Source of the DNA: Pseudonocardia ammonioxydans
GTDB lineage: Bacteria; Actinomycetota; Actinomycetes; Mycobacteriales; Pseudonocardiaceae
NCBI RefSeq assembly: GCF_900115005.1
Contig: NZ_FOUY01000002.1
Span: forward strand, 248,001 to 312,000
Direction: 5' to 3'
DNA: 64,000 bases
Positions 28,238 to 38,848 of the stretch are shown in pieces. The notes under the pieces were generated by a model. It was given only the letters and a program-made list of their open reading frames with translations, did no database searches and was not told the origin of the DNA. The position numbers and the translations under genes are program-made. Position 1 is the first letter of the stretch. Every line of letters begins with the position of its first letter.

Positions 28238-29197
28238 GTGCAGCGCTGGCGTGGTCTGGAGGCCGTCCCGCCCGGCTGGGGACGCTGCGTCGTCACCGTC
28301 GGGGTGTTCGACGGCGTGCACCGGGGCCACCGGAAGCTCATCGCGCGGGCCGTCGAGCGGGCCCGCGCGCGGGGGCTGCCCGCGGTCGTCGTGACGTTCG
28401 ACCCGCACCCCGCGGAGCTCGTCCGGCCCGGGGCGCACCCGGCGCGGCTGTCCACCCTGGACCGCCGTGCGGAGCTGGTCGCCGAGGCCGGTGCGGACGT
28501 CTTCTGCGTCATCCCGTTCACCGAGCAGCTCTCCCGGATGGCGCCGGCCGGCTTCGCCCACGAGGTGCTGGTCGACCGGCTGCACGCGGCGGTGGTCGTG
28601 GTGGGCAGCAACTTCACCTTCGGGCACAAGGCGGCCGGTGACGTCGAGATGCTCACCGAGCTCGGCCGCCGGTTCGGTTTCTCCTGCGAGGCGGTGGATC
28701 TGATGACGGACGACGAGGTGACCTTCTCCTCCACCTACATCCGGTCCTGCATCGACGCCGGTGCGGTGCGCGACGCCGCGCACGCGCTCGGTCGCTGGCA
28801 CCGGGTGGACGGCGTGATCGTGCACGGTCACAAGCGGGGCCGCGATCTCGGCTTCCCGACCGCGAACGTGGCGTGCCCGCCGCACACCGCGGTCCCCGCC
28901 GACGGCGTCTACGCCGGCTGGTTCCTGATCGGGGACCGCAAGCTGATGGGAGCGGTCTCGGTCGGCACGAACCCGACCTTCTCCGGCCGGGTGCGCACCG
29001 TCGAGGTCTACGTGCTCGACGTCGACGAGGACTTCTACGGCCACGAGGTCGGGGTCGAGTTCGTGGCCCGGCTGCGCGGGCAGGAGAACTACGACGGCAT
29101 CGAGGCGCTCGTCGCCCAGATGGGCCGGGACGTCGCGCGCTGCCGGGAGATCCTCACCGCCACCGGGGACGCGACCGGCCCCGAGGGCGAACACTGA
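28238..29197 (+). CDS. ribF: Bifunctional riboflavin kinase/FAD synthetase
   Basis: RibF makes FMN from riboflavin and then FAD. The 319-residue protein has the N-terminal FAD synthetase nucleotidyltransferase (TVGVFDGVHRGHRKLI; VTFDPHPAELV; FGHKAAGDVEML) and the C-terminal riboflavin kinase barrel (VIVHGHKRGRDLGFPTANV; GVYAGW; GTNPTF; EVYVLDVDEDFYG). Its length is normal. The start GTG 28238 lies 7 nt after TAGGCT. A tandem repeat array follows its stop. Confidence 0.96.
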   Translation: MQRWRGLEAVPPGWGRCVVTVGVFDGVHRGHRKLIARAVERARARGLPAVVVTFDPHPAELVRPGAHPARLSTLDRRAELVAEAGADVFCVIPFTEQLSRMAPAGFAHEVLVDRLHAAVVVVGSNFTFGHKAAGDVEMLTELGRRFGFSCEAVDLMTDDEVTFSSTYIRSCIDAGAVRDAAHALGRWHRVDGVIVHGHKRGRDLGFPTANVACPPHTAVPADGVYAGWFLIGDRKLMGAVSVGTNPTFSGRVRTVEVYVLDVDEDFYGHEVGVEFVARLRGQENYDGIEALVAQMGRDVARCREILTATGDATGPEGEH

Positions 29198-29203
29198 CCT
29201 GCC

Positions 29204-29326
29204 GGGCCCTCGCCGGTCGAGTACCGGTCGGTCGGGCCCCCGCCGGTCGGGTACTGGCCGGTGGGGCCCTCGCCGGTCGGGTACTGGCCGGTCGAGCTCC
29301 GGCACGTCGAGTGCGGACCGGTTGAG
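29204..29326 (+). repeat. 30-bp tandem repeats after ribF
   Basis: Three 30-bp units (29204-29233, 29234-29263, 29264-29293) differ at a few positions and share CGCCGGTCGGGTACTGGCCG-like cores. A degenerate fourth unit runs to about 29326. The array starts 6 bp after the ribF stop. It holds no start codon with a ribosome binding site. Confidence 0.75.
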
Positions 29327-29390
29327 TGGAAACCCCCTACCCGGGCCGAAGCGCTCCGGGTGCCCAGCGGGTCCGCGCAGGATCGCCGGC

Positions 29391-30182
29391 ATGGACGCAC
29401 CCTGCCCCGACCGGGCGCCCCGTGACCGGCTCGCGGCGAACCGCGCGCGCCAGCGCGAGCTCTACGGCGAGCCGCTGGGGGAGCGGGTGCGTCGGCTGAC
29501 CGCCGGGCTGGGGATCACCCAGGTGCGGCTGGCGGCGGCGCTCGGGCTGAGCCCGGCGATGCTGTCCCAGCTCGCCGGTGCGCGGCGGGTGAAGATCGGT
29601 GACCCGGCGGTGCTGGGGCGGATGCTGTCCCTGGACCGTCGGCTGGCACGCGGGGCGGTGCCGTCCGGCGAGGTCGCGGCGCTGCTGGACGAGGTCCGGA
29701 CGGCGCCCACCCCGTGGGGTCCGGAAGGGGCGTGCCGGTGCGGTGCGGGTCCCGCGGCCGTCGGGCCGCCCGTGCCGTCCGGGGCGCTACCGACGGGGAC
29801 CGGCTCGGTCGCGACCGGCTCGTCCGTGGCTGTGCCGGCAGGGGTCGGGCCGTCGGGAGGCGTGTCGTCGGGGGCCGGGGCGCCGATGTCCGGGCCGGCA
29901 GTGTCCGGGTCGGTGAGGTCCGGGCCGGCGATGTCCGTGTCGTCGGGAGCCGGGTCGCCGGGGGCCGGGTCGTCCCCGCTCGGGGCACGGCCGCCCGGCT
30001 CGCCGGTCGCGGTGTCCCCGGCGCGGGCGCGGACCCGCCCGGCGCTCAGGCCCGCCCCGACCGCGGACGACGCGCTGCGGACGGTCACCGCTCCCGCCCG
30101 GCTGGTCGCGGCGGCAGCCGCGCTGGCGCCGTCGTTCCCGGAGATCGCCGAGGTGCTGCGGCGGGCCGCGTCCCGCCGGTGA
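29391..30182 (+). CDS. Helix-turn-helix protein with long Pro/Ala/Gly tail
   Basis: The 263-residue protein has an XRE-like helix-turn-helix at about residues 24-75 ([20 protein letters not shown], then [20 protein letters not shown]). After residue 110 comes a long low-complexity stretch rich in Gly, Pro, Ser and Val, and a final helical segment ([23 protein letters not shown]). No ligand domain is visible, so targets are unknown. ATG 29391 follows AGGAT. It lies between ribF and rpsO, a position where other actinobacteria often have small regulators. Confidence 0.7.
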   Translation: MDAPCPDRAPRDRLAANRARQRELYGEPLGERVRRLTAGLGITQVRLAAALGLSPAMLSQLAGARRVKIGDPAVLGRMLSLDRRLARGAVPSGEVAALLDEVRTAPTPWGPEGACRCGAGPAAVGPPVPSGALPTGTGSVATGSSVAVPAGVGPSGGVSSGAGAPMSGPAVSGSVRSGPAMSVSSGAGSPGAGSSPLGARPPGSPVAVSPARARTRPALRPAPTADDALRTVTAPARLVAAAAALAPSFPEIAEVLRRAASRR

Positions 30183-30225
30183 CCCTCGCCCGGCGGGGCG
30201 ACGGCGGCCCACCGGGGCGCGCTGG

Positions 30226-30370
30226 TACCGTTACCTGCGGGTCCGGCTGCAGTCCGTGGTGGCCGGGACCGACTACCTGCCGTCCCATCGGCCCGCCTCG
30301 CCCCGTGCAGCGGGCCGGCAGAGGCGAGGCGGCACGGCCCCACGGACCGTCTGAAGATGAAGGAGCAGCA
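30226..30370 (+). promoter_or_regulatory. rpsO promoter and structured leader
   Basis: TACCGT (30226-30231) would start a leader of about 130 nt. Within it CCGCCTCGCC (30293-30302) pairs perfectly with GGCGAGGCGG (30323-30332), and a second small stem CCCG/CGGG lies in its loop. Just before rpsO is AAGGAG. Ribosomal protein S15 represses its own mRNA through such leaders in several bacteria. The fold here is consistent with this, but the S15 binding motif was not identified. Confidence 0.45.
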
Positions 30371-30640
30371 GTGGCACTGTCCACCGCGGAGAAGAAGAGC
30401 ACGCTCGAGAAGTACGGCACCCACGCCACCGACACCGGGTCCCCCGAGGCCCAGGTGGCGCTGCTGACGCAGCGCATCATCGGCCTCACCGAGCACCTGA
30501 AGCAGCACAAGCACGACCACCACAGCCGGCGCGGCCTGCTGCTGCTGGTCGGTCGTCGTCGCCGGCTGCTCAAGTACCTGCGTGCGGTCGACGTCGCTCG
30601 CTACCGCGCGCTGATCGAGAAGCTGGGTCTGCGCCGCTGA
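30371..30640 (+). CDS. rpsO: 30S ribosomal protein S15
   Basis: S15 is a primary 16S rRNA binding protein. The 89-residue product has the full helical family sequence, including [34 protein letters not shown] and the end [15 protein letters not shown] 30371 follows AAGGAG. It precedes pnp, as in most bacteria. Confidence 0.98.
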   Translation: MALSTAEKKSTLEKYGTHATDTGSPEAQVALLTQRIIGLTEHLKQHKHDHHSRRGLLLLVGRRRRLLKYLRAVDVARYRALIEKLGLRR

Positions 30641-30650
30641 CCCGCCCCTG

Positions 30651-30681
30651 CGACCCGGTACCGGATCCCGGTACCGGGTCG
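30651..30681 (+). terminator. 14-bp stem hairpin after rpsO
   Basis: CGACCCGGTACCGG (30651-30664) and its exact complement (30668-30681) form a perfect 14-bp stem with a 3-nt loop, 10 nt after the rpsO stop. Only GTTG follows, so it may be a poor terminator or, as in E. coli rpsO-pnp, a site for RNase processing. Confidence 0.65.
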
Positions 30682-30742
30682 TTGCACAACTGAACACCTC
30701 CACCACGGGGGACGGACGGACATCCGCCGGTCCTCGGTAGTG

Positions 30743-30773
30743 GCCCCCGGGAACGCGACGCGGTGCCGGGGGC
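30743..30773 (+). promoter_or_regulatory. Hairpin in the pnp leader
   Basis: GCCCCCGG (30743-30750) pairs with CCGGGGGC (30766-30773), about 100 nt before pnp. PNPase autoregulates through cleavage of a leader stem in E. coli; a similar role here is only a suggestion. Confidence 0.35.
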
Positions 30774-30869
30774 TTCGATCGAAGACCGGCCCAGCAGGGG
30801 ATCGGCCCGGACGTCGTCGGTGGTGGGTACCGAGAGACCACTCCCAACGACGAGGAGGGACATCCCCGT

Positions 30870-33152
30870 ATGACTGACGTCATCTCCGAGGACGGTGTGC
30901 ACGAGAGCACCGCCGTCATCGACAACGGCGCCTACGGCACGCGCACCGTCCGGTTCGAGACCGGGCGCCTCGCCCGCCAGGCCGCCGGATCCGTCGTCGC
31001 CTACCTGGACGACGAGACCATGCTGCTGTCCGCCACGACCGCCTCGAAGCGGCCGAAGGACCAGTTCGACTTCTTCCCGCTCACCGTGGACGTCGAGGAG
31101 CGGATGTACGCGGCGGGCCGGATCCCCGGCTCGTTCTTCCGCCGCGAGGGCCGCCCGGGCACCGACGCGATCCTGACCTGCCGGCTGATCGACCGGCCGC
31201 TGCGCCCGTCGTTCGTCGACGGCCTCCGCAACGAGGTCCAGGTCGTCGTGACGATCATGTCGCTGGACCCGAAGGACCCCTACGACGTCGTGGCGATCAA
31301 CGCCGCGTCGGCGTCCACCCAGCTCTCCGGCCTGCCGTTCTCCGGCCCGGTCGGAGGTGTCCGTGTCGCGCTGATCGCGAACGAGACGGGTTCCGACTCC
31401 CAGTGGGTGGCGTTCCCGACCCACGAGCAGCTCGAGCGTGCCGCGTTCGACATGGTCGTCGCGGGCCGCATCGTGGGCGATGACGTCGCGATCATGATGG
31501 TCGAGGCCGAGGCCACCGAGCAGACGATCGAGCTGGTCGGCCAGGGCGCCTCCGCCCCGACCGAGGGCGTCGTCGCGGACGGCCTGGAGGCGGCGAAGCC
31601 GTTCATCCGCAGCCTCTGCGTCGCGCAGCAGCAGCTCGCCGACGTCGCGGCCAAGCCGACCGCCGACTACCCGGTCTTCCCGGCCTACCAGCCGGACGCC
31701 TTCGACGCCGTCTCCGAGGCCGTCGAGCAGGAGCTGGCGCAGGCGCTGACCATCGCGGGCAAGCAGGAGCGCGAGACCCGCACCGACGAGATCAAGGCGT
31801 CGGTGGTCGAGAAGCTGGGCGAGCGTTTCGAGGGCCGCGAGGCCGAGCTGGGCAACGCGTTCCGCTCGCTGAACAAGAAGCTGGTGCGGCAGCGGATCCT
31901 GCGGGACAAGGTCCGCATCGACGGCCGTGGCCTGACCGACATCCGGCCGCTGTCGGCCGAGGTCGAAGTCGTGCCGCGGGCGCACGGCTCGGCGCTGTTC
32001 GAGCGCGGCGAGACCCAGATCATGGGCGTCACCACGCTGAACATGCTGCGCATGGAGCAGACGATCGACTCGCTCGGTCCGGAGACCTCCAAGCGCTACC
32101 TGCACCACTACAACTTCCCGCCGTTCTCCACCGGTGAGACCGGCCGGGTCGGCTCGCCGAAGCGCCGCGAGATCGGGCACGGCGCGCTGGCCGAGCGGGC
32201 GCTGATGCCGGTGCTGCCGAACCGCGACGAGTTCCCGTACGCGATCCGGCAGGTCTCCGAGGCGCTGGGCTCGAACGGCTCGACCTCGATGGGCTCGGTC
32301 TGCGCGTCCACGATGTCGCTGCTCAACGCCGGCGTGCCGCTGAAGGCGCCGGTCGCCGGCATCGCGATGGGCCTGGTCTCCGACGTCGTCGATGGTCAGA
32401 CCTCGTACGTGGCGCTGACCGACATCCTGGGCGCCGAGGACGCGTTCGGCGACATGGACTTCAAGGTCGCCGGCACCAAGGACTTCGTGACCGCGCTGCA
32501 GCTCGACACCAAGCTGGACGGCATCCCGTCCGAGGTGCTCGCCGCCGCGCTGAACCAGGCCCGCGACGCCCGCCTGACGATCCTCGAGGTCATCGGCGAG
32601 GCCATCGACGGCCCGGACGAGATGTCGAAGTACGCGCCGCGGGTCACCGCGGTGAAGGTCCCGGTCGACAAGATCGGCGAGGTCATCGGCCCGAAGGGCA
32701 AGATGATCAACTCGATCACCGAGAAGACCGGTGCCGACATCTCGATCGAGGACGACGGCACGATCTACGTCGGTGCGAACGACGGCCCCTCCGCGGAGGA
32801 GGCGATCGGCATGATCAACGCCATCGCCAACCCGCAGCTGCCGAAGGTCGGCGAGCGGTTCCTGGGCACGGTGGTCAAGGCGGCCGCGTTCGGTGCCTTC
32901 GTCTCGCTGGTCCCCGGCAAGGACGGCCTGATCCACATCTCGAAGCTCGGCAACGGGAAGCGGATCGGCAAGGTCGAGGACGTCTGCAAGGTCGGCGACA
33001 AGATCCGCGTCGAGGTCACCGACATCGACAACCGCGGCAAGATCAGCCTGGTCCCGGTGCAGGAGGGCTCGGAGGAGGCGCCCGCCGACGGTGAGGCCGC
33101 CGAGGGTGGCGCCACCGGCGACGCCCCCGCCGAGGCCGCGAACCCGAGCTGA
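30870..33152 (+). CDS. pnp: Polynucleotide phosphorylase (GpsI)
   Basis: PNPase degrades RNA 3' to 5' using phosphate and can also add tails. The 760-residue protein contains two RNase PH domains ([34 protein letters not shown]), the linker helical domain, a KH domain ([20 protein letters not shown]) and a C-terminal S1 domain ([20 protein letters not shown]). It ends in an acidic tail. ATG 30870 follows AGGAGGG. It is followed at once by the M16 peptidase, the same order as M. tuberculosis gpsI and pepR. Confidence 0.98.
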   Translation: MTDVISEDGVHESTAVIDNGAYGTRTVRFETGRLARQAAGSVVAYLDDETMLLSATTASKRPKDQFDFFPLTVDVEERMYAAGRIPGSFFRREGRPGTDAILTCRLIDRPLRPSFVDGLRNEVQVVVTIMSLDPKDPYDVVAINAASASTQLSGLPFSGPVGGVRVALIANETGSDSQWVAFPTHEQLERAAFDMVVAGRIVGDDVAIMMVEAEATEQTIELVGQGASAPTEGVVADGLEAAKPFIRSLCVAQQQLADVAAKPTADYPVFPAYQPDAFDAVSEAVEQELAQALTIAGKQERETRTDEIKASVVEKLGERFEGREAELGNAFRSLNKKLVRQRILRDKVRIDGRGLTDIRPLSAEVEVVPRAHGSALFERGETQIMGVTTLNMLRMEQTIDSLGPETSKRYLHHYNFPPFSTGETGRVGSPKRREIGHGALAERALMPVLPNRDEFPYAIRQVSEALGSNGSTSMGSVCASTMSLLNAGVPLKAPVAGIAMGLVSDVVDGQTSYVALTDILGAEDAFGDMDFKVAGTKDFVTALQLDTKLDGIPSEVLAAALNQARDARLTILEVIGEAIDGPDEMSKYAPRVTAVKVPVDKIGEVIGPKGKMINSITEKTGADISIEDDGTIYVGANDGPSAEEAIGMINAIANPQLPKVGERFLGTVVKAAAFGAFVSLVPGKDGLIHISKLGNGKRIGKVEDVCKVGDKIRVEVTDIDNRGKISLVPVQEGSEEAPADGEAAEGGATGDAPAEAANPS

Positions 33153-33157
33153 TCGGG

Positions 33158-34534
33158 TTGGCCGAACGGCACGACCACGCGGCGGCGGCCCGGGAGCACA
33201 CGAGCTCCCGGGCCGTCGCCCGCGTGTGCGCCCCGCAGGACGAGCTCCCCGACGCCGTCCGCCGCAGCGAGCTTCCCGGCGGCGTCCGGCTGGTCACCGA
33301 GGCGGTACCCGGGGTCCGGTCGGTGGCGCTCGGCATCTGGATCGGCATCGGCTCGGTCGACGAGACCGCCGAGCAGGCCGGTGCGGCGCACTTCCTGGAA
33401 CACCTGCTGTTCAAGGGCACCCGGCGGCGCACCGCGGCCGGGATCGCCGAGGAGATGGACGCGGTCGGCGGTGAGCTGAACGCGTTCACCGCCAAGGAAC
33501 ACACCTGCTACTACGCGCACGTCCTCGACACCGACGTGGCGCTCGCGGTGGACCTGCTCGCCGACGTCGTCACCGACGCCGAGCTCGCGCACACCGACGT
33601 CGAGCTGGAGCGCGGTGTCGTGCTCGAGGAGATCTCGATGCGCGACGACGACCCGGAGGACCTGCTCGGCGACCTGTTCGACCAGACCCTGTTCGGCGAG
33701 CACCCGCTGGGCAGCCCGGTGATCGGGTCCGAGGAGTCGATCCGGGCGATGAGCCGGGAGACGCTGCACTCGTTCTGGCGGGGCGAGTACACGACGCCGC
33801 GGATGGTCGTCGCCGCGGCCGGGAACCTCGACCACGCCCACGTCGCCGACCTGGTGACCGCCGCGCTCGGGCCGGCCGCCGACGGGCACACCGACGCCCG
33901 CGCGGTCCCGCCGCGCGCCGCGACCGGGGCCCGGCCCGCCCGCGCCGGCGCGCTCGGCCTGCAGCCCGACGAGTCCGAGCAGGCGCACATGATGCTCGGC
34001 GTGCCCGGCTCCGGCCGGCACACGCCCGGCCGCCCCGCGCTCGCGGTGCTCAACACCGCCCTCGGCGGCGGCCTGTCGTCGCGGCTGTTCCAGCAGGTCC
34101 GCGAGCAGCGCGGACTGGCCTACCAGGTGTACTCCTCGACCGTGCGCTACGCCGACGCCGGCGCGCTGTCGGTCTACGCGGGCTGCGCGCCCGAGCGGCT
34201 CGGCGAGGTCGTCGCCGTCGTGCGCGACGTGCTGGGCGAGGTCGCCGCGCACGGGCTGACCGAGGCCGAGGTGGCCCGGGCGAAGGGCGCACTGCGCGGG
34301 GGGCTGGTCCTGGGCTGCGAGGACACCGCGTCGCGGATGAACCGGCTCGGCCGCGCCGAGCTCGACCACGGCCGCCAGCGTTCGCTGGCCGACAGCCTGA
34401 CCCGCATCGATGCCGTCACCCCCGACCAGGTCGGCACCCTCGCGGCGGACCTGCTGGCCCAGCCGCTCACCGCCGCCGTCGTCGGCCCCTACGACGACGT
34501 CGCCGACCTGCCCGCGTCGCTCCGCGACCTGTGA
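33158..34534 (+). CDS. M16 family zinc metallopeptidase (PepR-like)
   Basis: The 458-residue protein has the inverted zinc site HFLEHLLFKGT (HxxEH), the downstream Glu in ELERGVVLEEISMR, and the C-terminal half-fold with LGGGLSSRLFQQVREQRGLAY. It is a single-chain M16B peptidase of the processing-protease family; its substrate is unknown. The start is taken as TTG 33158, 6 bp after the pnp stop; the conserved part begins near residue 36, so a later start is possible. Its stop TGA lies in the first arm of the palindrome at 34531-34570. Confidence 0.88.
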   Translation: MAERHDHAAAAREHTSSRAVARVCAPQDELPDAVRRSELPGGVRLVTEAVPGVRSVALGIWIGIGSVDETAEQAGAAHFLEHLLFKGTRRRTAAGIAEEMDAVGGELNAFTAKEHTCYYAHVLDTDVALAVDLLADVVTDAELAHTDVELERGVVLEEISMRDDDPEDLLGDLFDQTLFGEHPLGSPVIGSEESIRAMSRETLHSFWRGEYTTPRMVVAAAGNLDHAHVADLVTAALGPAADGHTDARAVPPRAATGARPARAGALGLQPDESEQAHMMLGVPGSGRHTPGRPALAVLNTALGGGLSSRLFQQVREQRGLAYQVYSSTVRYADAGALSVYAGCAPERLGEVVAVVRDVLGEVAAHGLTEAEVARAKGALRGGLVLGCEDTASRMNRLGRAELDHGRQRSLADSLTRIDAVTPDQVGTLAADLLAQPLTAAVVGPYDDVADLPASLRDL

Positions 34535-34570
34535 GTGGTTTTCGCGGCTGACGCCGCGAAAACCACTCAC
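34531..34570. repeat. Stop-codon-anchored palindrome, copy 2 of 3
   Basis: GTGAGTGGTTTTCGCGGC (34531-34548) and its exact complement (34553-34570) form an 18-bp stem with loop TGAC. The peptidase stop TGA is bases 34532-34534, inside the arm. Related copies lie at 224-277 and 49956-49995. It ends 16 bp before the DUF456 gene start, so it may also be the terminator insulating that gene. Confidence 0.85.
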
Positions 34571-34586
34571 AAGCCACAATGGTCCT

Positions 34587-35907
<1,321 letters not shown>

Positions 35908-35911
35908 GGGC

Positions 35912-36442
35912 CTACTCGACCAGCTGCAGGTCCAGGGTCCCGCCGACGCGGATCTCGCGGACCGTCCCGGAGCCGGTGTCCAGGCTGCGGGCGGCGCCGT
36001 CGGGCTCCCAGCCGGCCCGGGCGTAGAAGCGGCGCGAGGCCGTGTCGGCCTCGGGCACCCAGGCCCGCCCGGACTCCGGGCCGGCAGCCCGCAGCGCGGC
36101 CGCGGCGGTGGCGAGCAGTCGTCCGCCGTGCCCGCGCCGGCCCCAGCGCGGCTCCACCAGCAACGCGCTGACCTCGGCGATCGACCGGTCGTCCGCCCCG
36201 GGGTAGTGCGCGGCCGCGCAGTAGCCGACGACCTCGCCGCCCTCGACGGCGACCAGCAGGTGGAAGTCGTCCCCGGCGTGTACGGCGTCGGTCCAGTGCG
36301 CCCGGGCGGCCTCCGAGGTGAGGCTCGCGAACGCCTCCTCCGGCAGGAGCCCGGCGTATGCGGTGCGCCAGGTGCGGTCCTGGATCGCCATGATCGCCCC
36401 GACGTCGTCGTCGGTGGCGGGGCGGACGGTCGCGACGGCCAT
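35912..36442 (-). CDS. GNAT family N-acetyltransferase
   Basis: The 176-residue protein shows the GNAT fold: TVRPATDDDVGAIMAIQDRTW, the beta-4 strand ALLVEPRWGRRGHGGRLLA with the acetyl-CoA pyrophosphate loop (RxxGxG/A), and RRFYARAGWEPDG. The acceptor is unknown. ATG 36442 is the natural start. It is convergent with dapB, 4 bp apart. Confidence 0.88.
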   Translation of the reverse strand: MAVATVRPATDDDVGAIMAIQDRTWRTAYAGLLPEEAFASLTSEAARAHWTDAVHAGDDFHLLVAVEGGEVVGYCAAAHYPGADDRSIAEVSALLVEPRWGRRGHGGRLLATAAAALRAAGPESGRAWVPEADTASRRFYARAGWEPDGAARSLDTGSGTVREIRVGGTLDLQLVE

Positions 36443-36585
36443 GTGTCATGCCTACCGCGCCGCCCGTGTGAGGTGTGCGACCACCCCCTCGGTCGTTTCA
36501 CAGCGCACGCACAGCTCGCGGTGACCGCGCACCCATCCGGCGCGCCTACCGTCGATCACGGTTCGGACGACGCGCAGGAGGACCG

Positions 36586-37506
36586 ATGCAGAACTCCCGG
36601 TACGAGGGGCCCCGGTACGAGGGACGCCCGCTGCCCCGCCCCGGTGACGAGGTGGTCGACCAGGGTCTCGGGTTCGACGTCGGCACCCTGCTCGGCCGTC
36701 GCCGGATGCTGACGGTGCTGGGGCTCGGGGCGGTGGCCGCGGGCCTGACCGCGTGCGGGGCGTCGGCGTCGAGCACGACGAGTCCGGGCGAGATCCCGGA
36801 CGAGACGGCGGGCCCGTACCCGGGCGACGGCTCCAACGGTCCCGACGTGCTCGAGCAGTCCGGCGTGGTGCGCAGCGACATCCGCTCCAGCGTCGGCACC
36901 GGCAGCGCGACGGCGCAGGGCGTCCCGATGACCCTGGAGCTCACGGTCACCGACATGGCCCGTGCCGCGATGGCCGGCGTCGCGGTGTACGTGTGGCACT
37001 GCGACCGGGAGGGCCGGTACTCGCTGTACTCCGAGGGGCTGGAGAACGAGAACTACCTGCGCGGCGTGCAGGTCGCCGACGACCGCGGCACCGTCCGCTT
37101 CACCAGCGTCGTCCCGGCGTGCTACCCGGGCCGCTGGCCGCACGTGCACTTCGAGGTGTACCCGGACGCGGCCGACATCACCGATGCCGGCAACGCGATC
37201 GCGACCTCCCAGCTCGCGTTGCCGCAGGACGTCTGCACAGCCGTGTACGCGACGCCCGGGTACGCGGAGTCGGTGCACAACCTGTCCGGGATTACGCTGG
37301 ACTCCGACAACGTCTTCGGCGACGACGGGGGCGCGCTGCAGCTCGCGACCGTCACCGGTGACGTCGCTTCCGGCTACACGGTCGCGCTGACCGCGGCCGT
37401 GGACACGACGACCGAACCCAGCGGCGGCGGCGCTCCCGGCGGGCCCGGTGGTCCGCCGCCCGGTGGTGCCGGGGAACGGCCCGCGGGCCCGCCGCCGGGG
37501 AACTGA
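36586..37506 (+). CDS. Intradiol dioxygenase-like lipoprotein
   Basis: The 306-residue protein has a cytoplasmic N-tail, a twin-Arg-like signal (GRRRMLTVLGLGAVAAGL) and the lipobox TACG (Cys about 57), so it is exported and lipid-anchored. The mature domain resembles intradiol ring-cleavage dioxygenases: a VWHCDREGRYSLYSEG loop with Tyr, then CYPGRWPHVHFEVY with two His that could bind iron. The rest is a Gly/Pro-rich tail. Extracytoplasmic dioxygenase-like proteins are common in actinobacteria. Substrate and activity are unproven. ATG 36586 follows AGGAGG. Confidence 0.8.
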   Translation: MQNSRYEGPRYEGRPLPRPGDEVVDQGLGFDVGTLLGRRRMLTVLGLGAVAAGLTACGASASSTTSPGEIPDETAGPYPGDGSNGPDVLEQSGVVRSDIRSSVGTGSATAQGVPMTLELTVTDMARAAMAGVAVYVWHCDREGRYSLYSEGLENENYLRGVQVADDRGTVRFTSVVPACYPGRWPHVHFEVYPDAADITDAGNAIATSQLALPQDVCTAVYATPGYAESVHNLSGITLDSDNVFGDDGGALQLATVTGDVASGYTVALTAAVDTTTEPSGGGAPGGPGGPPPGGAGERPAGPPPGN

Positions 37507-37579
37507 GCGGCCCGCACGGCGCCGGTGGTCCCCGCCCGCCGGCGAGTTCCTGTCGGGGGTGCGTGGCAGCATCCGGGCC

Positions 37580-38848
37580 GTGCGGACGATCAGCGCTGAC
37601 GTGGCCCGGCGGGCCTTCCTCGCGGCCCAGGGCTTCACCGACCCCCGGCCGTCGGGTGCGGTGACCCGGCGCCACCTCGGACGGGTGCTCGACCGGGTCA
37701 GGCTGCTGCAGCTCGACTCGGTCAACGTCGCCGTGCGCGCGCACTACATGCCCGTCTTCAGCCGGCTCGGCGCCTACCCGACGGAGCTGCTCGACGCGGC
37801 CGCGTGGTCCCCGAGCGCCCGCAAACCCCGGCTGCTCGTCGAGACCTGGGCGCACGAGGCCAGCCTGGTGCCGCTGGCGGACTGGCCGCTGCTCGGGCAC
37901 CGGACCCTGCCCCGGCGCTGGTGGCAGCACTACGGCCCGCTGCTGGACAAGCACCCGTCGCTGGCGGGGGACATCCGCGCCGTCGTCGCCGAGCGCGGCC
38001 CGATCGGGGCCGGTGCGATCGAGCAGGCGCTCGCCCCGCAGGGCCGCGCCGGCGACGTCCGGCCGCGTCCGCCGGGGGCGACCTGGTGGGAGCGGTCCGA
38101 GGTGAAGCGGGTCTGCGAGTACCTGTTCGCGGTGGGCGAGCTCGCCGTCGGCACCCGGCGGCACTTCGAGCGCCGCTACGACCTGCCGGAGCGGGTGATC
38201 CCGCCCGGGATCCGCGACGCGCCGGCCCCCGACCCGGACGACGCGGCCCGGTGCCTGGTCGCGAAGGCGGCCTCGGCGCTCGGTGTCGGGACCGAGACCG
38301 ACCTGCGGGACTACTACCGCCTCGGGCCCGACCGCACCCGGACCGCCGTCGCCGAGCTGGTCGAGGCCGGCGAGCTGGAGCCGGTCACGGTCCGGGGCTG
38401 GGCCCGGCCCGCCTACCGCGACCCGGCGGCGACGGTCCCGCGCACGGTGACCGGGCGGGCCCTGCTGTGCCCGTTCGACCCGCTGGTCTGGGAACGCGAG
38501 CGCACCGAGCGGATCTTCGGGTTCCGCTACCGCATCGAGATCTACGTGCCCGAGCCGAAGCGCGAGTACGGCTACTACGTCTTCCCGTTCCTGCTCGACG
38601 GAGCCCTGGCCGGCCGGGTCGATCTCAAGGCCGACCGGTCCGCCGGGGTGCTGCGGGTGCCGGGCGCGTTCGCCGAGCCCGGCGCCCCCTTCCCGGAGCG
38701 CCGGATCGCGGCCGAGCTCGCCGCCGAGCTGTCGACGATGGCGCGCTGGCTGGGGCTCGACGGCGTCGCGGTGGGGGAGCGGGGCAACCTCGCCACCGCC
38801 CTCGCGGCGGCGCTGCGGTGCTCAGATCCCGAGCGGAATGCCCAGTGA
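37580..38848 (+). CDS. YcaQ/AlkX family DNA glycosylase-type protein
   Basis: The 422-residue protein belongs to the HTH_42 (winged-helix) family that includes E. coli YcaQ and Streptomyces AlkZ. It starts ISADVARRAFLAAQGF and has LLQLDSVNV, where the QLD (44-46) matches the QxD catalytic motif of the interstrand crosslink glycosylases (AlkX/YcaQ) rather than the QxQ of AlkZ. The C-terminal region FRYRIEIYVPEPKREYGYYV is the conserved end. It probably repairs alkylated or crosslinked DNA. Its end overlaps the convergent AbgT gene by 27 bp. Confidence 0.85.
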   Translation: MRTISADVARRAFLAAQGFTDPRPSGAVTRRHLGRVLDRVRLLQLDSVNVAVRAHYMPVFSRLGAYPTELLDAAAWSPSARKPRLLVETWAHEASLVPLADWPLLGHRTLPRRWWQHYGPLLDKHPSLAGDIRAVVAERGPIGAGAIEQALAPQGRAGDVRPRPPGATWWERSEVKRVCEYLFAVGELAVGTRRHFERRYDLPERVIPPGIRDAPAPDPDDAARCLVAKAASALGVGTETDLRDYYRLGPDRTRTAVAELVEAGELEPVTVRGWARPAYRDPAATVPRTVTGRALLCPFDPLVWERERTERIFGFRYRIEIYVPEPKREYGYYVFPFLLDGALAGRVDLKADRSAGVLRVPGAFAEPGAPFPERRIAAELAAELSTMARWLGLDGVAVGERGNLATALAAALRCSDPERNAQ

